A stretch of 64,000 nucleotides of DNA from Pararhodobacter sp. SW119 (GTDB lineage Bacteria; Pseudomonadota; Alphaproteobacteria; Rhodobacterales; Rhodobacteraceae), in the NCBI RefSeq assembly GCF_017811755.1, contig NZ_JADDJF010000003.1:1-64000 (forward strand). The letters are read 5' to 3'. Positions 42,526 through 50,698 of the stretch are shown here, piece after piece (position 1 is the first letter of the stretch; the number at the start of each line of letters is the position of its first letter). The notes under the pieces were generated by a model that saw only the letters and a program-made list of their open reading frames with translations, was not told the DNA's origin and did not search any database. Position numbers and translations under genes: made by a program.

Positions 42526-43804
42526 AGCGCAGCGCCTCGACCGGGTTCATCCGCGCCGCCCGCCGCGCCGGGAACAGCGTCACGCTGAACGACAGCCCCA
42601 ACGACAGCCCGACCGCCCGCGCCACGTCCCACGCCCGCAACTCGGCCGGCAGCGCATAAATGCCGCGGATCGACGGGTCCCAGACATCGCCGCCGGAAAA
42701 GTAGTTCACAGCTGTAAAAATCGGATCGATATAGATGGTGAATAGCACGCCCAAGATCACCCCGAAGATCGTGCCCAGCACCCCGATCGACGCCCCGCAG
42801 ATGAAGAAGACGCGCATCACCGCCCCCTCGGTCAGCCCCATCGTGCGCAGGATGCCGATGTCGCGGCCCTTGTTCTTGACCAGCATGATCAGGCCCGAGA
42901 TGATGTTCATCGCCGCGATCAGCACCAGGATCGACAGGATCACGAACATCACGTTGTCCTCGATCGTCAGCGCCCGCAGAAACCCCCCGGCGCTGTCCCG
43001 CCAGGTCCAAAGCATCGCGCGCTCGCCCGCGGCCTGCAGGATCGGCAGGCTCAGCGCCTCGATCCGGTCGGGATCGGCGACCATCACCTCCAGCTCGTCC
43101 GCCACCCCGTCGCGGTTGAAATAGATCTGCGCCTCGGAAAACGGCAGGTAGACCCGCGTGCGGTCGATGTCGTAGCGCCCGGCGGTGAAGATGTAGACGA
43201 CCTCGAAGGCCGACACCCGCAGCGAAGTGCCGAACGCCGTCTGCGCCCCGTCGGGCGAGATGATCCTGATCCGGTCGCCCACCACCACGCCCAGTTCGCG
43301 CGCCACGCCCGATCCGATGGCGATGCCCTCGTCGAACCGGCCGATGTCGCCCTGCGCCTCCTCGGGGTTGGCGACGCGGGGAATGGTCAGAAGGTCGTCG
43401 TGGCGGATGCCGAACACCTCGACCCCGGCGGAGCCTTCGTCGCGGCTGGCCATCACCTGGCCCTTGATCAGTGGCGCGACCCGCGTCACCCCCGGTACCG
43501 CCGCGATCCGTTCGGCCATCGCGTCGAAGTCCTGAAGCGCCCGCGACACCCGCCCGTCGTCATCGACCTGCGCCGAGGCGTAGATCGTCACATGCGCGTT
43601 CGCGCCCAGGATCGTGTCCACGAACTCGGCCCGAAAGCCCGAACGCACGGCCAGCGTGGCGATCAGCGCGAAAACGGCCAGCGTGATCCCGATCAGCGAG
43701 ATCCAGGTCATCACGCTGACCCCACCCTCGGCGCGCCGGGCGCGCAGATAGCGCCAGGCGATCATCCATTCGAAAGCGGCGAAGGGGCGGGTCTTGCCGG
43801 TCAT
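42518..43804 (-). CDS. lolC: Lipoprotein-releasing ABC transporter permease LolC/LolE type
   Basis: This 428-residue protein has an N-terminal helix (about 28-50), a periplasmic MacB_PCD domain (about 55-270) and three C-terminal FtsX helices (about 280-415; [24 protein letters not shown] is diagnostic, as are [18 protein letters not shown] at the end). Alphaproteobacteria commonly have a single LolC/E-like gene next to lolD. It extracts lipoproteins from the inner-membrane outer leaflet. Confidence 0.94.
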   Translation of the reverse strand: MTGKTRPFAAFEWMIAWRYLRARRAEGGVSVMTWISLIGITLAVFALIATLAVRSGFRAEFVDTILGANAHVTIYASAQVDDDGRVSRALQDFDAMAERIAAVPGVTRVAPLIKGQVMASRDEGSAGVEVFGIRHDDLLTIPRVANPEEAQGDIGRFDEGIAIGSGVARELGVVVGDRIRIISPDGAQTAFGTSLRVSAFEVVYIFTAGRYDIDRTRVYLPFSEAQIYFNRDGVADELEVMVADPDRIEALSLPILQAAGERAMLWTWRDSAGGFLRALTIEDNVMFVILSILVLIAAMNIISGLIMLVKNKGRDIGILRTMGLTEGAVMRVFFICGASIGVLGTIFGVILGVLFTIYIDPIFTAVNYFSGGDVWDPSIRGIYALPAELRAWDVARAVGLSLGLSFSVTLFPARRAARMNPVEALRYE

Positions 43805-43915
43805 CCTGCGGTCCCGTCTGAGGCGCGCGCACCCTTGGCAGAATGCGCGCCGGGGTCAAGGGCGGACGTGGCGCCGACCCGCCCGGCGACGGGATCGTGA
43901 CCCGCCCCGGCGCGG

Positions 43916-44374
43916 CTATAGCGGCATGCGGTAGACGATGAACGACGACCGCGGCACGATCGTGTCATAGAGCGAGCGCGCCGCGCCGTTGTATTCCTGC
44001 GTCTGCCAGTAGAGGCGGAAGGCCCCGGCCTTCCGCGCCGCGTCCTCGCAGGCCAGGATCAGCGCCCGCGCCGCGCCAGCGCCGCGCGCGTCCCGGTCGA
44101 CATAAAGGTCCTGCAGATAGGCGATGGGCTGGGTCGACCAGGTCGAGGCATGGAAGAGGTAGTTGCAGATGCCGACCACCCGCCCCTCGTGCTCGGCCAC
44201 CAGGCAGGCCATGTCGCTGCCCTCGTCGAGAAGCCGCGCCCATGTCGCCGCCGTCGCCGCCTCGGGCACCGCGGCGCGGTAGAATTTCAGATACCCGGCC
44301 CAAAGGCGGCGCCAATCGGCTTCGTCCTGCGGGGTGGCGGGTCGGATCACGGGGTCGGAACCGGACTGGGTCAT
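43916..44374 (-). CDS. GNAT family N-acetyltransferase
   Basis: This 152-residue protein contains VIRPATPQDEADWRRLWAGYL, YLQDLYVDRDARGAGAARALI (acetyl-CoA loop) and RLYWQTQEYNGAARSLYD, typical of a GNAT clade with unknown small amine substrates. The ATG at 44374 is supported by GGAGG six bases upstream. In related genomes lolC is close to proS; here this gene and a VPLPA-CTERM protein gene lie between them. Confidence 0.87.
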   Translation of the reverse strand: MTQSGSDPVIRPATPQDEADWRRLWAGYLKFYRAAVPEAATAATWARLLDEGSDMACLVAEHEGRVVGICNYLFHASTWSTQPIAYLQDLYVDRDARGAGAARALILACEDAARKAGAFRLYWQTQEYNGAARSLYDTIVPRSSFIVYRMPL

Positions 44375-44466
44375 GGGCGCCTCCATTTGCCGGCAGGCTA
44401 GTCGGCGCAGGGCGGGCCGGCAAGGGATTTCGGCGCGACCCGGGGAAGCGCATAAATTTGTGCACC

Positions 44467-44524
44467 TTGCCAAGCCTCTGGTTTCTAATGATGAAACGAC
44501 GCCGTTAACCTCAAGGAAAGCTTT
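44467..44524 (+). promoter_or_regulatory. Promoter-like element, copy A
   Basis: TTGCCA (44467), 17-base spacer, GATGAA (44490-44495), then the 17-base core AAACGACGCCGTTAACC (44494-44510) and CAAGGAAAGCTTT. A copy with identical 17-base spacing and identical core lies on the minus strand at 63.2 kb. No gene follows in this orientation, so the transcript, if any, may be a small RNA. Confidence 0.5.
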
Positions 44525-44680
44525 GGGCCGGCGGGTGGAATCGGCACCGGGCGGGCCTGGAGGCGACGCGCAATCGCGCCGGTCACACCGCGCCCACGCT
44601 CCAGCAAAGGCTCGAACGCGGCGCGCGGTATGTCGCGCCCATCCGCCCCGCACCCAGCGTCTCGCCGCCGCCCCCGGAAA

Positions 44681-44708
44681 GCGAAAAGGGCGGCCCGCGA
44701 GCCGCCCT
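44681..44708 (-). terminator. Intrinsic terminator of the second VPLPA-CTERM gene
   Basis: On the minus strand the hairpin AGGGCGGC-TCGCGG-GCCGCCCT (44708-44687) is followed by TTTTCGC, 25 bases after the stop codon. Confidence 0.75.
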
Positions 44709-44733
44709 ACCCATTCCGGTCGCGCCTCAAGGC

Positions 44734-45303
44734 TCAGGCGTTCGCCCGCGCCTTGCGCCGCGCCGCCACGCCCAGCCCGCCAAAAGCCGCGAGCAGCAGC
44801 CAGCCGGCTGCGGGGAGGGGAATTGGTGCGAGTGCGGTGAACTCGCCCCGGGTCTGGCTACCGCCAAAGGTCGCTGAACCTGCGAAGACGATATTCGAGG
44901 AACTCGAGTTGAACAGCAGGTAGACGCCGGGATCGAAGTCGAAACGATCGTCGTTGTTAAAGTCCTGCAGCAGGGTCGTGAGGCCGAGGGCCTCGAACTC
45001 GTCCCCCGAATACGACAAGGCCGACGCCGATCCGTTCCGCAACCCGAGAATGGCCCCCCCGTTGCTGGTGACCGAAGCAAAAATGCTGTCTGCATCAAAG
45101 GTGTCGCCTGCAGCACCGCTGCGAATACGGATTTGACCAATGCGGTCAGCTGTCGGTGCGCCAAGCAGATTAGCCTGCTCTGCAGTTAGGGTGAACACGC
45201 CCGCATTCGTCACAGTTGCGAACTGCGCGATGTAGGTTGAGGCATTGGCCGCACCAGACAGGGCCATCGCGCCGGCGACTACGATTAGTCTAAGATACTT
45301 CAT
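44734..45303 (-). CDS. Exported VPLPA-CTERM sorting-domain protein
   Basis: The 189 residues have a signal peptide (about 1-22, LIVVAGAMALSGAANA), a beta-rich middle with many Ser, Asn and Gly (SNGGAILGLRNGSASALSY, FNNDDRFDFDPGVYLLF), and a tail PIPLPAAGWLLLAAFGGLG then ARRKARANA. This is a standard VPLPA-CTERM tail: PLPA motif, membrane helix, basic end. Such proteins are exported and processed by an exosortase. The body matches no family I know. AGGAAG lies 10 bases before the ATG. Confidence 0.85.
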   Translation of the reverse strand: MKYLRLIVVAGAMALSGAANASTYIAQFATVTNAGVFTLTAEQANLLGAPTADRIGQIRIRSGAAGDTFDADSIFASVTSNGGAILGLRNGSASALSYSGDEFEALGLTTLLQDFNNDDRFDFDPGVYLLFNSSSSNIVFAGSATFGGSQTRGEFTALAPIPLPAAGWLLLAAFGGLGVAARRKARANA

Positions 45304-45748
45304 TGTTCTTGCTTCCTCACGTTGCACTACTTTAACTGGCGACAACCCATACCCGGTACCATTACCCTGAGACGGCTCCACCCTGGTGAGCAATGCCCGG
45401 GCGGCGTGACCCCGGCAAGTGGAAAACGGCAACTTGATTAAATTTGTCAGGGGCTTGGCGCCGTCTGGTTGTCCAGCCACCAAGCCCTCTCTCGCAGGTT
45501 GCGTGCGAAACTTCAGTGGCTGCGCGCCGGGCGAATTTGGCACGCTCACGGACCTGTGACCGAGCGACTTCGCGTCGCGTCGATCCGGTCCCGCCGGCGC
45601 TACCTTCCGCGTTCGTCGCGGGATGTGGCAAGGCGTCCCCGCAGTGCTGGAAAGGGCCGCACGGGTGTTGAAATCCGGTTAACAAAAAAATCGAAACCGA
45701 ACGGAGTCAATGCCTTGGCCGATTGCTCAAGCTTGAGCACCCGCCCGT
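45304..45748. other. Long intergenic region between proS and the VPLPA-CTERM gene
   Basis: There is no supported gene in these 445 bases. Features seen: a strong imperfect hairpin (45451-45487), and AACAAAAAAATCGAAACCG near 45680, an A-rich run. The region is the leader and promoter of the leftward VPLPA-CTERM gene and the 3' flank of proS. Confidence 0.5.
45451..45487. promoter_or_regulatory. Two-tier hairpin in the VPLPA-CTERM leader
   Basis: GGGCTTGG (45451-45458) pairs with CCAAGCCC (45480-45487), with CTGG/CCAG (45465-45468/45473-45476) pairing inside around TTGT. It lies about 150 bases upstream of the VPLPA-CTERM start and could be a leader structure or a terminator for proS read-through. 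Confidence 0.4.
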
Positions 45749-47086
45749 TCAGACCCCGTCGTAGATCTCGGCCAGCCGGGCGACGGCGGCCTCGGGCGAC
45801 ATCTCCTCGCTCTCGCCGGTGCGGCGGCTGGTCAGTTCGACCTTGCCTGCGGCGAGGCCCCGCGGCCCCACCGTCACCCGCCACGGCAGGCCGATCAGGT
45901 CCTGCGTGGCGAACTTCGCCCCCGCCCGCTCAGAGGTGTCGTCGTAGAGGGGCTCGAGCCCGCGGGCCTTCAGCGCGCCGTAAAGCCCCTCGCAGGCCGC
46001 GTCCGTCGCCGCGTCCCCCTGCCGCAGGTTGACGATCCCGGCGTGGAAGGGCGTCACCCCCTCGGGCCAGATGATGCCGCGGTCGTCGTGGCTGGCCTCG
46101 ATGATCGCGCCCAGCAGGCGGGAAACGCCGATCCCGTGGCTGCCCATGTGGACGGGCACACGCTCGCCCTTGTCGTTGACCACCACCGCGCCCATCGGCT
46201 CGGAATACTTGGTGGCGAAGTAGAAGATCTGCCCGACCTCGATTCCGCGCCCGACCTTGCGGTGCGCCTCGGGGACATCGGCGAAGGCCGCCTCGTCATG
46301 CGTTTCGTCCGTGCGGGCATAGAGCGAGGTGAACTCGCCACAGACCGCCGCCACCTGGTCGCGGTCGTCGTAGTCGACGTCGCGCGCGCCCAGCTTCAGA
46401 CCGGTCACCCGGTCATCGTAGAAAACCTCGGACTCGCCGGTCTGGGCGAGGACAAGGAACTCATGCGTGTTGTCGCCGCCGATGGGACCACTGGCCGCGC
46501 GCATCGGAATCGCGGTCAGCCCCATCCGCTCGTAGCTGCGCAGGTAGCTGACCATGTGGCGGTTGTAGGCGTGTAGCGCCGCGTCCTTGTCGATGTCGAA
46601 ATTGTAGCCGTCCTTCATCAGGAACTCGCGCCCGCGCATGATGCCGAACCGCGGGCGGATCTCGTCGCGGAACTTCCACTGGATGTGGTAGAGCGTTAGC
46701 GGCAGGTCCTTGTAGCTGGACACGTGGCTGCGGAAGATGTCGGTTATCATCTCCTCGTTCGTCGGCCCGTAGAGCAGGTCGCGCTTGTGCCGGTCGCGGA
46801 TGCGCAGCATCTCGGGGCCGTAGGCGTCGTAGCGCCCGCTTTCCTGCCACAGGTCGGCGGGCTGCAGCGTCGGCATCAGGAGCGGGATGTGCCCTGCGCG
46901 CGCCTGCTCCTCGTGCACGATCGCCTCGATCCGGCGCAGCACGCGGTAGCCCAGCGGCAGCCAGGAATAGATGCCGGCGGCCTGCTGCTTGATCATGCCG
47001 GCGCGCAGCATCAGCCGGTGGCTGACGATCTGCGCCTCGGAAGGGGTTTCCTTCAGGACGGGCAGGAAATAGCGGGACAGGCGCAT
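45749..47086 (-). CDS. proS: Prolyl-tRNA synthetase (short alphaproteobacterial type)
   Basis: This 445-residue class II synthetase starts [34 protein letters not shown]. It has [27 protein letters not shown] (motif 2), [42 protein letters not shown] and the motif 3 region [19 protein letters not shown], then an anticodon-binding domain. It lacks the large editing insert found in the E. coli enzyme, as is usual for this subtype (about 440 residues). Confidence 0.97.
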   Translation of the reverse strand: MRLSRYFLPVLKETPSEAQIVSHRLMLRAGMIKQQAAGIYSWLPLGYRVLRRIEAIVHEEQARAGHIPLLMPTLQPADLWQESGRYDAYGPEMLRIRDRHKRDLLYGPTNEEMITDIFRSHVSSYKDLPLTLYHIQWKFRDEIRPRFGIMRGREFLMKDGYNFDIDKDAALHAYNRHMVSYLRSYERMGLTAIPMRAASGPIGGDNTHEFLVLAQTGESEVFYDDRVTGLKLGARDVDYDDRDQVAAVCGEFTSLYARTDETHDEAAFADVPEAHRKVGRGIEVGQIFYFATKYSEPMGAVVVNDKGERVPVHMGSHGIGVSRLLGAIIEASHDDRGIIWPEGVTPFHAGIVNLRQGDAATDAACEGLYGALKARGLEPLYDDTSERAGAKFATQDLIGLPWRVTVGPRGLAAGKVELTSRRTGESEEMSPEAAVARLAEIYDGV

Positions 47087-47170
47087 CGGACCCCCTTGGC
47101 AAGCGATTGCGCACGGGTTTAGGCGCTTGCGGCGCCCGCGGCAAGGGCGACACCGGGCGCGGCCGGGCCA

Positions 47171-47221
47171 CGGGGGCGCCAGCCCCCGGCGTTCGCGCCC
47201 CCCTCGATGGGGGGCGCGAAC
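47171..47221. repeat. CG-rich double-hairpin element, copy 2
   Basis: The prefix CGGGGGCGCCAGCCCCC (47171-47187) precedes a perfect 13-bp hairpin GTTCGCGCCCCCC-TCGAT-GGGGGGCGCGAAC (47191-47221). Prefix and TCGAY loop are shared with 24501-24544. Here it lies between divergent genes (proS left, ABC exporter right), so it cannot simply be a terminator. Confidence 0.7.
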
Positions 47222-47311
47222 GCGCCTCCGTCACCCGCGTCCGGCCGGCCGGTTCAATCCGCCCGCGAATCGCGCTAAGAGAGCACAAACCCCTGCGACG
47301 GAGCCAGGCGC

Positions 47312-49165
47312 ATGCAGCCGCCCCCCACGCCTGTGCCTTCGCCATCTTCCGCGCCGCCACCCGCGCCGCCGCCCTCCGCCCCTGTCGATCCCGGGCCGCG
47401 CCCCTCGGACCGCGTCCTTATGGACTGGCTCTGGCGCGGCCATGTCCGCCAGCGGCTCGGCTTTCTTCTGGTCGCCGTCGTCCTGATGGCGATCGACGGC
47501 AGCATGCTCGGCGCGCTCTCGCTGATGATCGAGCCGCTTTTCGACGAGGTTCTGGTCGGCGGGCGCGGCGGCCTCATCGGCGTCGTGGCCGCGGGGATCG
47601 CCGGGGTCTTCATCATCCGCGGCGTCACCTCGCTGATCCACAAGACGATGATCGCCTGGCTCTCGGAAAAGGTGATGGCCGAGTTGCAGCAGCAGCTTCT
47701 GGCGCATCTGATGCGGCTCGACCACGGGTTCTTCCACCGCCATCCGCCCGGCGCGCTGATCGAACGTGTGCGCGGCGACAGCCAGGCGATGGGCGGGCTG
47801 TTCACCGCGGTTCTGCCGAAGCTGGCGCGCGACGGGATTTCGGTGGTCGCCCTGCTGGGCGCGGCGATCTGGATCGACTGGCGCTGGACGCTGATCGCGC
47901 TGCTGGGCATCCCGCTTCTGATCCTGCCGATCATGGTGCTGCAGCGGATCGTGCGGCGGATGGGGGGCGACGCACGCATTTCGGCCGCCGATGCCGCGAC
48001 GCGCCTGGACGAGATCTTCCACGGCATCTTCACCATCCAGCGCAGCGGGCTGGAGCGGCACGAGGCCGGCCGCTTCGAGCGCGTGCTCAGCCGGTTCCGC
48101 AAGGCGCAGGTGCGCACGGTGGCGGGCGGCGCGGGCATGGGGTCGCTGGCCGATCTGGTCGCGGCGATGGGCTTCGCGCTGGTCCTGATCTACGGCGGCG
48201 CGCAGATCGCGGCGGGCGAGCGGACGGTCGGGCAGTTCATGGCGTTCTTCACCGCTTTTGCGTTACTTATCGAGCCGTTGCGCAGCCTGAGTGCGCTGAA
48301 CGGGGCGTGGCAGACGGTGTTGGCGAGCCTGGAGCGGGTGTACGGGCTGTTGCAGATCCGGCCGCGGATCGCCCAGCCGACGCCGCCGCTGGCGCCCCTG
48401 CCCACGCGGTCCCAGACGACCGTCCGGTTCGAGGGGGTGGAGTTCGCCTATGACAGCGAGCCAGTGCTGCGCGGCTTCGATCTGGAGGCGCGGGCAGGGC
48501 AGACGACGGCGCTGGTCGGTCCCTCGGGGGCGGGCAAGACCACGGTCTTCACGCTGCTCACGCGGCTGGCCGATCCGCAGGCCGGGCGCATCACCATCGG
48601 CGGGCACGACATCGCCCGGATGGACCTGCGCGGGTTGCGCGACCTCTTCGCCGTGGTCGCCCAGGACAGCGCGCTCTTCGACGAGACCCTGCGCGACAAC
48701 GTGTTGATGGGCGCGACCGGCGTCAGCGACGCGCGGTTGCGCGAAGTCCTTGATGCGGCTCATGTTTCCGAGTTCGCCGCGCAACTGCGCGAGGGGCTGG
48801 AAACCCGCGTCGGACCGCGCGGATCGGCGCTCTCCGGGGGTCAGCGGCAGCGCGTCGCGATTGCCCGCGCGCTCTTGCGCGACGCGCCGATCCTGCTTCT
48901 GGACGAGGCGACCTCGGCGCTCGATGCGCGCTCGGAATCGCTGGTGCAGGAGGCGCTGGACCGGCTGGCGGAGGGGCGCACGACGCTAGTGATTGCCCAT
49001 CGGTTGACGACGGTGCGGCGGGCGGACAAGATCGTGGTGATGGAGCGCGGCGTGGCCATCGAGGAGGGCGATCACGCCACGCTGATCGCCCGCAGCGGCG
49101 CCTATGCGCGCCTGCATGCACTGCAATTTTCGGGCCCCGAAGCGGGTCAGCCCCCCCCCGGTTGA
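47312..49165 (+). CDS. ABC exporter (fused membrane and ATPase domains, MsbA-like)
   Basis: This 617-residue half-transporter has a Pro-rich N-terminus (about 1-32), six helices (about 45-340) and an ATPase with Walker A GPSGAGKTT, signature LSGGQRQR, Walker B ILLLDEATSALDARS and VIAHRLTTVRRADKIVV. A homodimer would flip lipid or export a hydrophobic compound across the inner membrane; the resemblance to MsbA/lipid flippases is general. It stands alone, and the second 11-bp array follows its stop codon by 37 bases. Confidence 0.92.
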   Translation: MQPPPTPVPSPSSAPPPAPPPSAPVDPGPRPSDRVLMDWLWRGHVRQRLGFLLVAVVLMAIDGSMLGALSLMIEPLFDEVLVGGRGGLIGVVAAGIAGVFIIRGVTSLIHKTMIAWLSEKVMAELQQQLLAHLMRLDHGFFHRHPPGALIERVRGDSQAMGGLFTAVLPKLARDGISVVALLGAAIWIDWRWTLIALLGIPLLILPIMVLQRIVRRMGGDARISAADAATRLDEIFHGIFTIQRSGLERHEAGRFERVLSRFRKAQVRTVAGGAGMGSLADLVAAMGFALVLIYGGAQIAAGERTVGQFMAFFTAFALLIEPLRSLSALNGAWQTVLASLERVYGLLQIRPRIAQPTPPLAPLPTRSQTTVRFEGVEFAYDSEPVLRGFDLEARAGQTTALVGPSGAGKTTVFTLLTRLADPQAGRITIGGHDIARMDLRGLRDLFAVVAQDSALFDETLRDNVLMGATGVSDARLREVLDAAHVSEFAAQLREGLETRVGPRGSALSGGQRQRVAIARALLRDAPILLLDEATSALDARSESLVQEALDRLAEGRTTLVIAHRLTTVRRADKIVVMERGVAIEEGDHATLIARSGAYARLHALQFSGPEAGQPPPG

Positions 49166-49202
49166 GCGACGTTCCGACCGCGCAAAACCCCCGCCGGCAG
49201 GG

Positions 49203-49243
49203 GGCTGGCAAGGGGCTGGCAAGCGTATGGCAAGCGTATGGCA
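49203..49243 (+). repeat. Four-unit tandem array, 11-bp period, second locus
   Basis: GGCTGGCA at 49203 and 49214 and GTATGGCA at 49225 and 49236 repeat every 11 bases; the last is followed by GTTT. Period, unit number, strand and end match the array at 2047-2087. The first two units share GGCA with the core and differ at the start. It also lies between convergent genes. Confidence 0.8.
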
Positions 49244-49403
49244 GTTTCGCGCGTTGCGTTCAGACGCCGGTAGGGAACCGCCCCGGCGCACCCGCGTCCG
49301 CGCCACGGGGCGGGTGGGTGGGCGTGGCGTGGACGCGGGTGCGGGTGCGGCGGGGCCCGGCGGCGGCGGGTCCGTCCGGGCCCCGTTTGGCCGTCTGGCG
49401 CGA

Positions 49404-50039
49404 TCAGTCCAGCGGGGCCGGGGCTGTCGGGGCGCCGGTGTCGCCGACCGCGGGGGCCGGAAGGTCCGAACGGTCGCGGAAGGTGTATTCCGGTGCCGCG
49501 TCGGCTTGCTCGCGCGTCAGGTCCATCTGGATCTCGCGCGCATCGAAGTCGATCTGCAGTTCCTCGAAATGGACCGCGATCTGTTTGGCCCCGATGCCGA
49601 GGAAGCCACCGACGGCCAGGATCGCGGCGCTGATCTCGTTCGTGTCCTCGTCGAAGATCAGGTCGTTGATCCGACCGATGTTCTCGCCTGTGCGCGAGTA
49701 GACCCGCGAACCGGTGATCCAGTCGACGCGCAACTCGTTCGGCGCCTGTTCGCGCACGATCGCCTCGCTGGGCGGTGGCGCTGTGTCCTCGGTCGCTTCC
49801 ATCGGCGCGGCCTCGGGTTCAGACTGGGGCTCAGACTCGGACTGCGTATCGGGCAGGGTATCGGCCTGCTCGGTATCGGCCTGGTCGACATCGGTCTGGT
49901 CGACATCGGTCTGGTCGGTATCGGTCTGCTCGTCGGCAGGCGGGTCCGCAGGTATCTGGGTGGCGGGGGGATCCTGCGCCAGGGCCGATCCGATCAGGAA
50001 CGGCGCGATCAGCGCGGATGTGGAAAGAAGGGTACGCAT
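49404..50039 (-). CDS. Exported PRC-barrel domain protein
   Basis: The 211 residues have a signal peptide (about 1-22, ALIAPFLIGSALAQ), a low-complexity acidic stretch (about 25-85) of Asp/Gln/Thr repeats such as DQTDVDQTDVDQAD, then a PRC-barrel domain (about 100-175: RVDWITGSRVYSRTGENIGRINDLIFDED and EISAAILAVGGFLGIGAKQIAV). PRC barrels in periplasmic proteins are little studied and may be structural. GGAGGATG precedes the ATG. Related exported PRC-barrel proteins are frequent in Rhodobacterales. Confidence 0.85.
   Translation of the reverse strand: MRTLLSTSALIAPFLIGSALAQDPPATQIPADPPADEQTDTDQTDVDQTDVDQADTEQADTLPDTQSESEPQSEPEAAPMEATEDTAPPPSEAIVREQAPNELRVDWITGSRVYSRTGENIGRINDLIFDEDTNEISAAILAVGGFLGIGAKQIAVHFEELQIDFDAREIQMDLTREQADAAPEYTFRDRSDLPAPAVGDTGAPTAPAPLD
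49861..49935 (-). repeat. Five 15-bp coding repeats
   Basis: Near-identical 15-mers beginning TCGGYCTG start at 49861, 49876, 49891, 49906 and 49921 (plus-strand view) and encode the Asp/Gln/Thr pentapeptides of the PRC-barrel protein. The in-frame microsatellite could vary in copy number. Confidence 0.85.
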
Positions 50040-50204
50040 GTCATCCTCCAGCTCGGTTGATGTGGCGCGCCCCGGCATGGGGCATGCCACTGGGATAGAA
50101 GTTCAATCCTCAAACCTGACGCGGGTTCCCTCCGCGGAAAGGCATCGGCAAACATCCGCCACCCTCGCCGAAGGGCCGGCGCGGCCCCTGCGCCGGACCG
50201 CGCC

Positions 50205-50465
50205 TCAGGCGCGCCGCATCCTCAGGTCGTGGAAAAGCGCGATGGCGACGCCGATGACATAGGCCGGGATGATCGTGTAGAGGCCGACCTGGGCGGCGGC
50301 CATTTCGCAGCGGCCGGCGCTGCCGGGCCCGCAGGCGCCCGCCAGATGCCCGGCGGCAAGCACGCCCAGCGCCGCCCCCAGCGGCAGCACGATCATCAGG
50401 ACCAGGCCAAGGGCCACGGCGCGCAGCACGACCCACAGGAGGCGGGGGGATCGACGCGCGGTCAT
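50205..50465 (-). CDS. Small two-helix membrane protein
   Basis: This 86-residue protein has helices at about 10-40 and 56-78 and an intervening loop with two Cys (GACGPGSAGRCEMAAAQ), which could form a disulfide if the loop is periplasmic. It has a basic N-terminus and a basic C-terminal end (HDLRMRRA), so both ends are probably cytoplasmic. No family is recognised. An FNR-like palindrome lies about 180 bases upstream. Confidence 0.6.
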   Translation of the reverse strand: MTARRSPRLLWVVLRAVALGLVLMIVLPLGAALGVLAAGHLAGACGPGSAGRCEMAAAQVGLYTIIPAYVIGVAIALFHDLRMRRA

Positions 50466-50644
50466 AACCCCGGCCCCGCCGGACGGAAACGCCGCGGAAG
50501 GCAGCGGTCAGTCAGGCCCGGATGCACCTGAACCCCTGGCGCCGGTGGAGTGCAGGCAGCTATCGGCAGGACGTGAGCGACTGGCAAGTTGCACATTCCA
50601 ACCCTCCGCCGCGATACGCATGTTCGGGTTGTATCATACACGGT

Positions 50645-50666
50645 CCGCTTGAGCAAAATCAAGCGG
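50645..50666. promoter_or_regulatory. Palindrome with FNR/FnrL-like site
   Basis: CCGCTTGA-GCAAAA-TCAAGCGG has perfect 8-bp arms and contains TTGAG-CAAA-ATCAA (50649-50662), one base off the FNR consensus TTGAT-N4-ATCAA. On the minus strand TATGAT (50638-50633) follows as a possible -10, so the site would overlap the -35 of a promoter for the small membrane protein and could repress it. Confidence 0.45.
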
Positions 50667-50698
50667 GGTCGATACGGGTAACCGACCAATTGCGCAGG

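Larger units (their letters stand above)
44375..44733. other. Intergenic region with promoter-like element and terminator
   Basis: No gene is supported in these 359 bases. They contain a promoter-like element shared with 63.2 kb (44467-44524) and the terminator of the leftward VPLPA-CTERM gene (44681-44708). Confidence 0.6.

Noticed and set aside
45362-45685. 107-codon minus-strand frame upstream of the second VPLPA-CTERM gene
   Set aside because: No ribosome site, Arg-rich composition without motif, and it spans the two-tier hairpin; more likely non-coding leader.
49861-49935. Intergenic repeat or recombination site
   Set aside because: The 15-mers are in frame inside the PRC-barrel coding sequence and encode its acidic linker.
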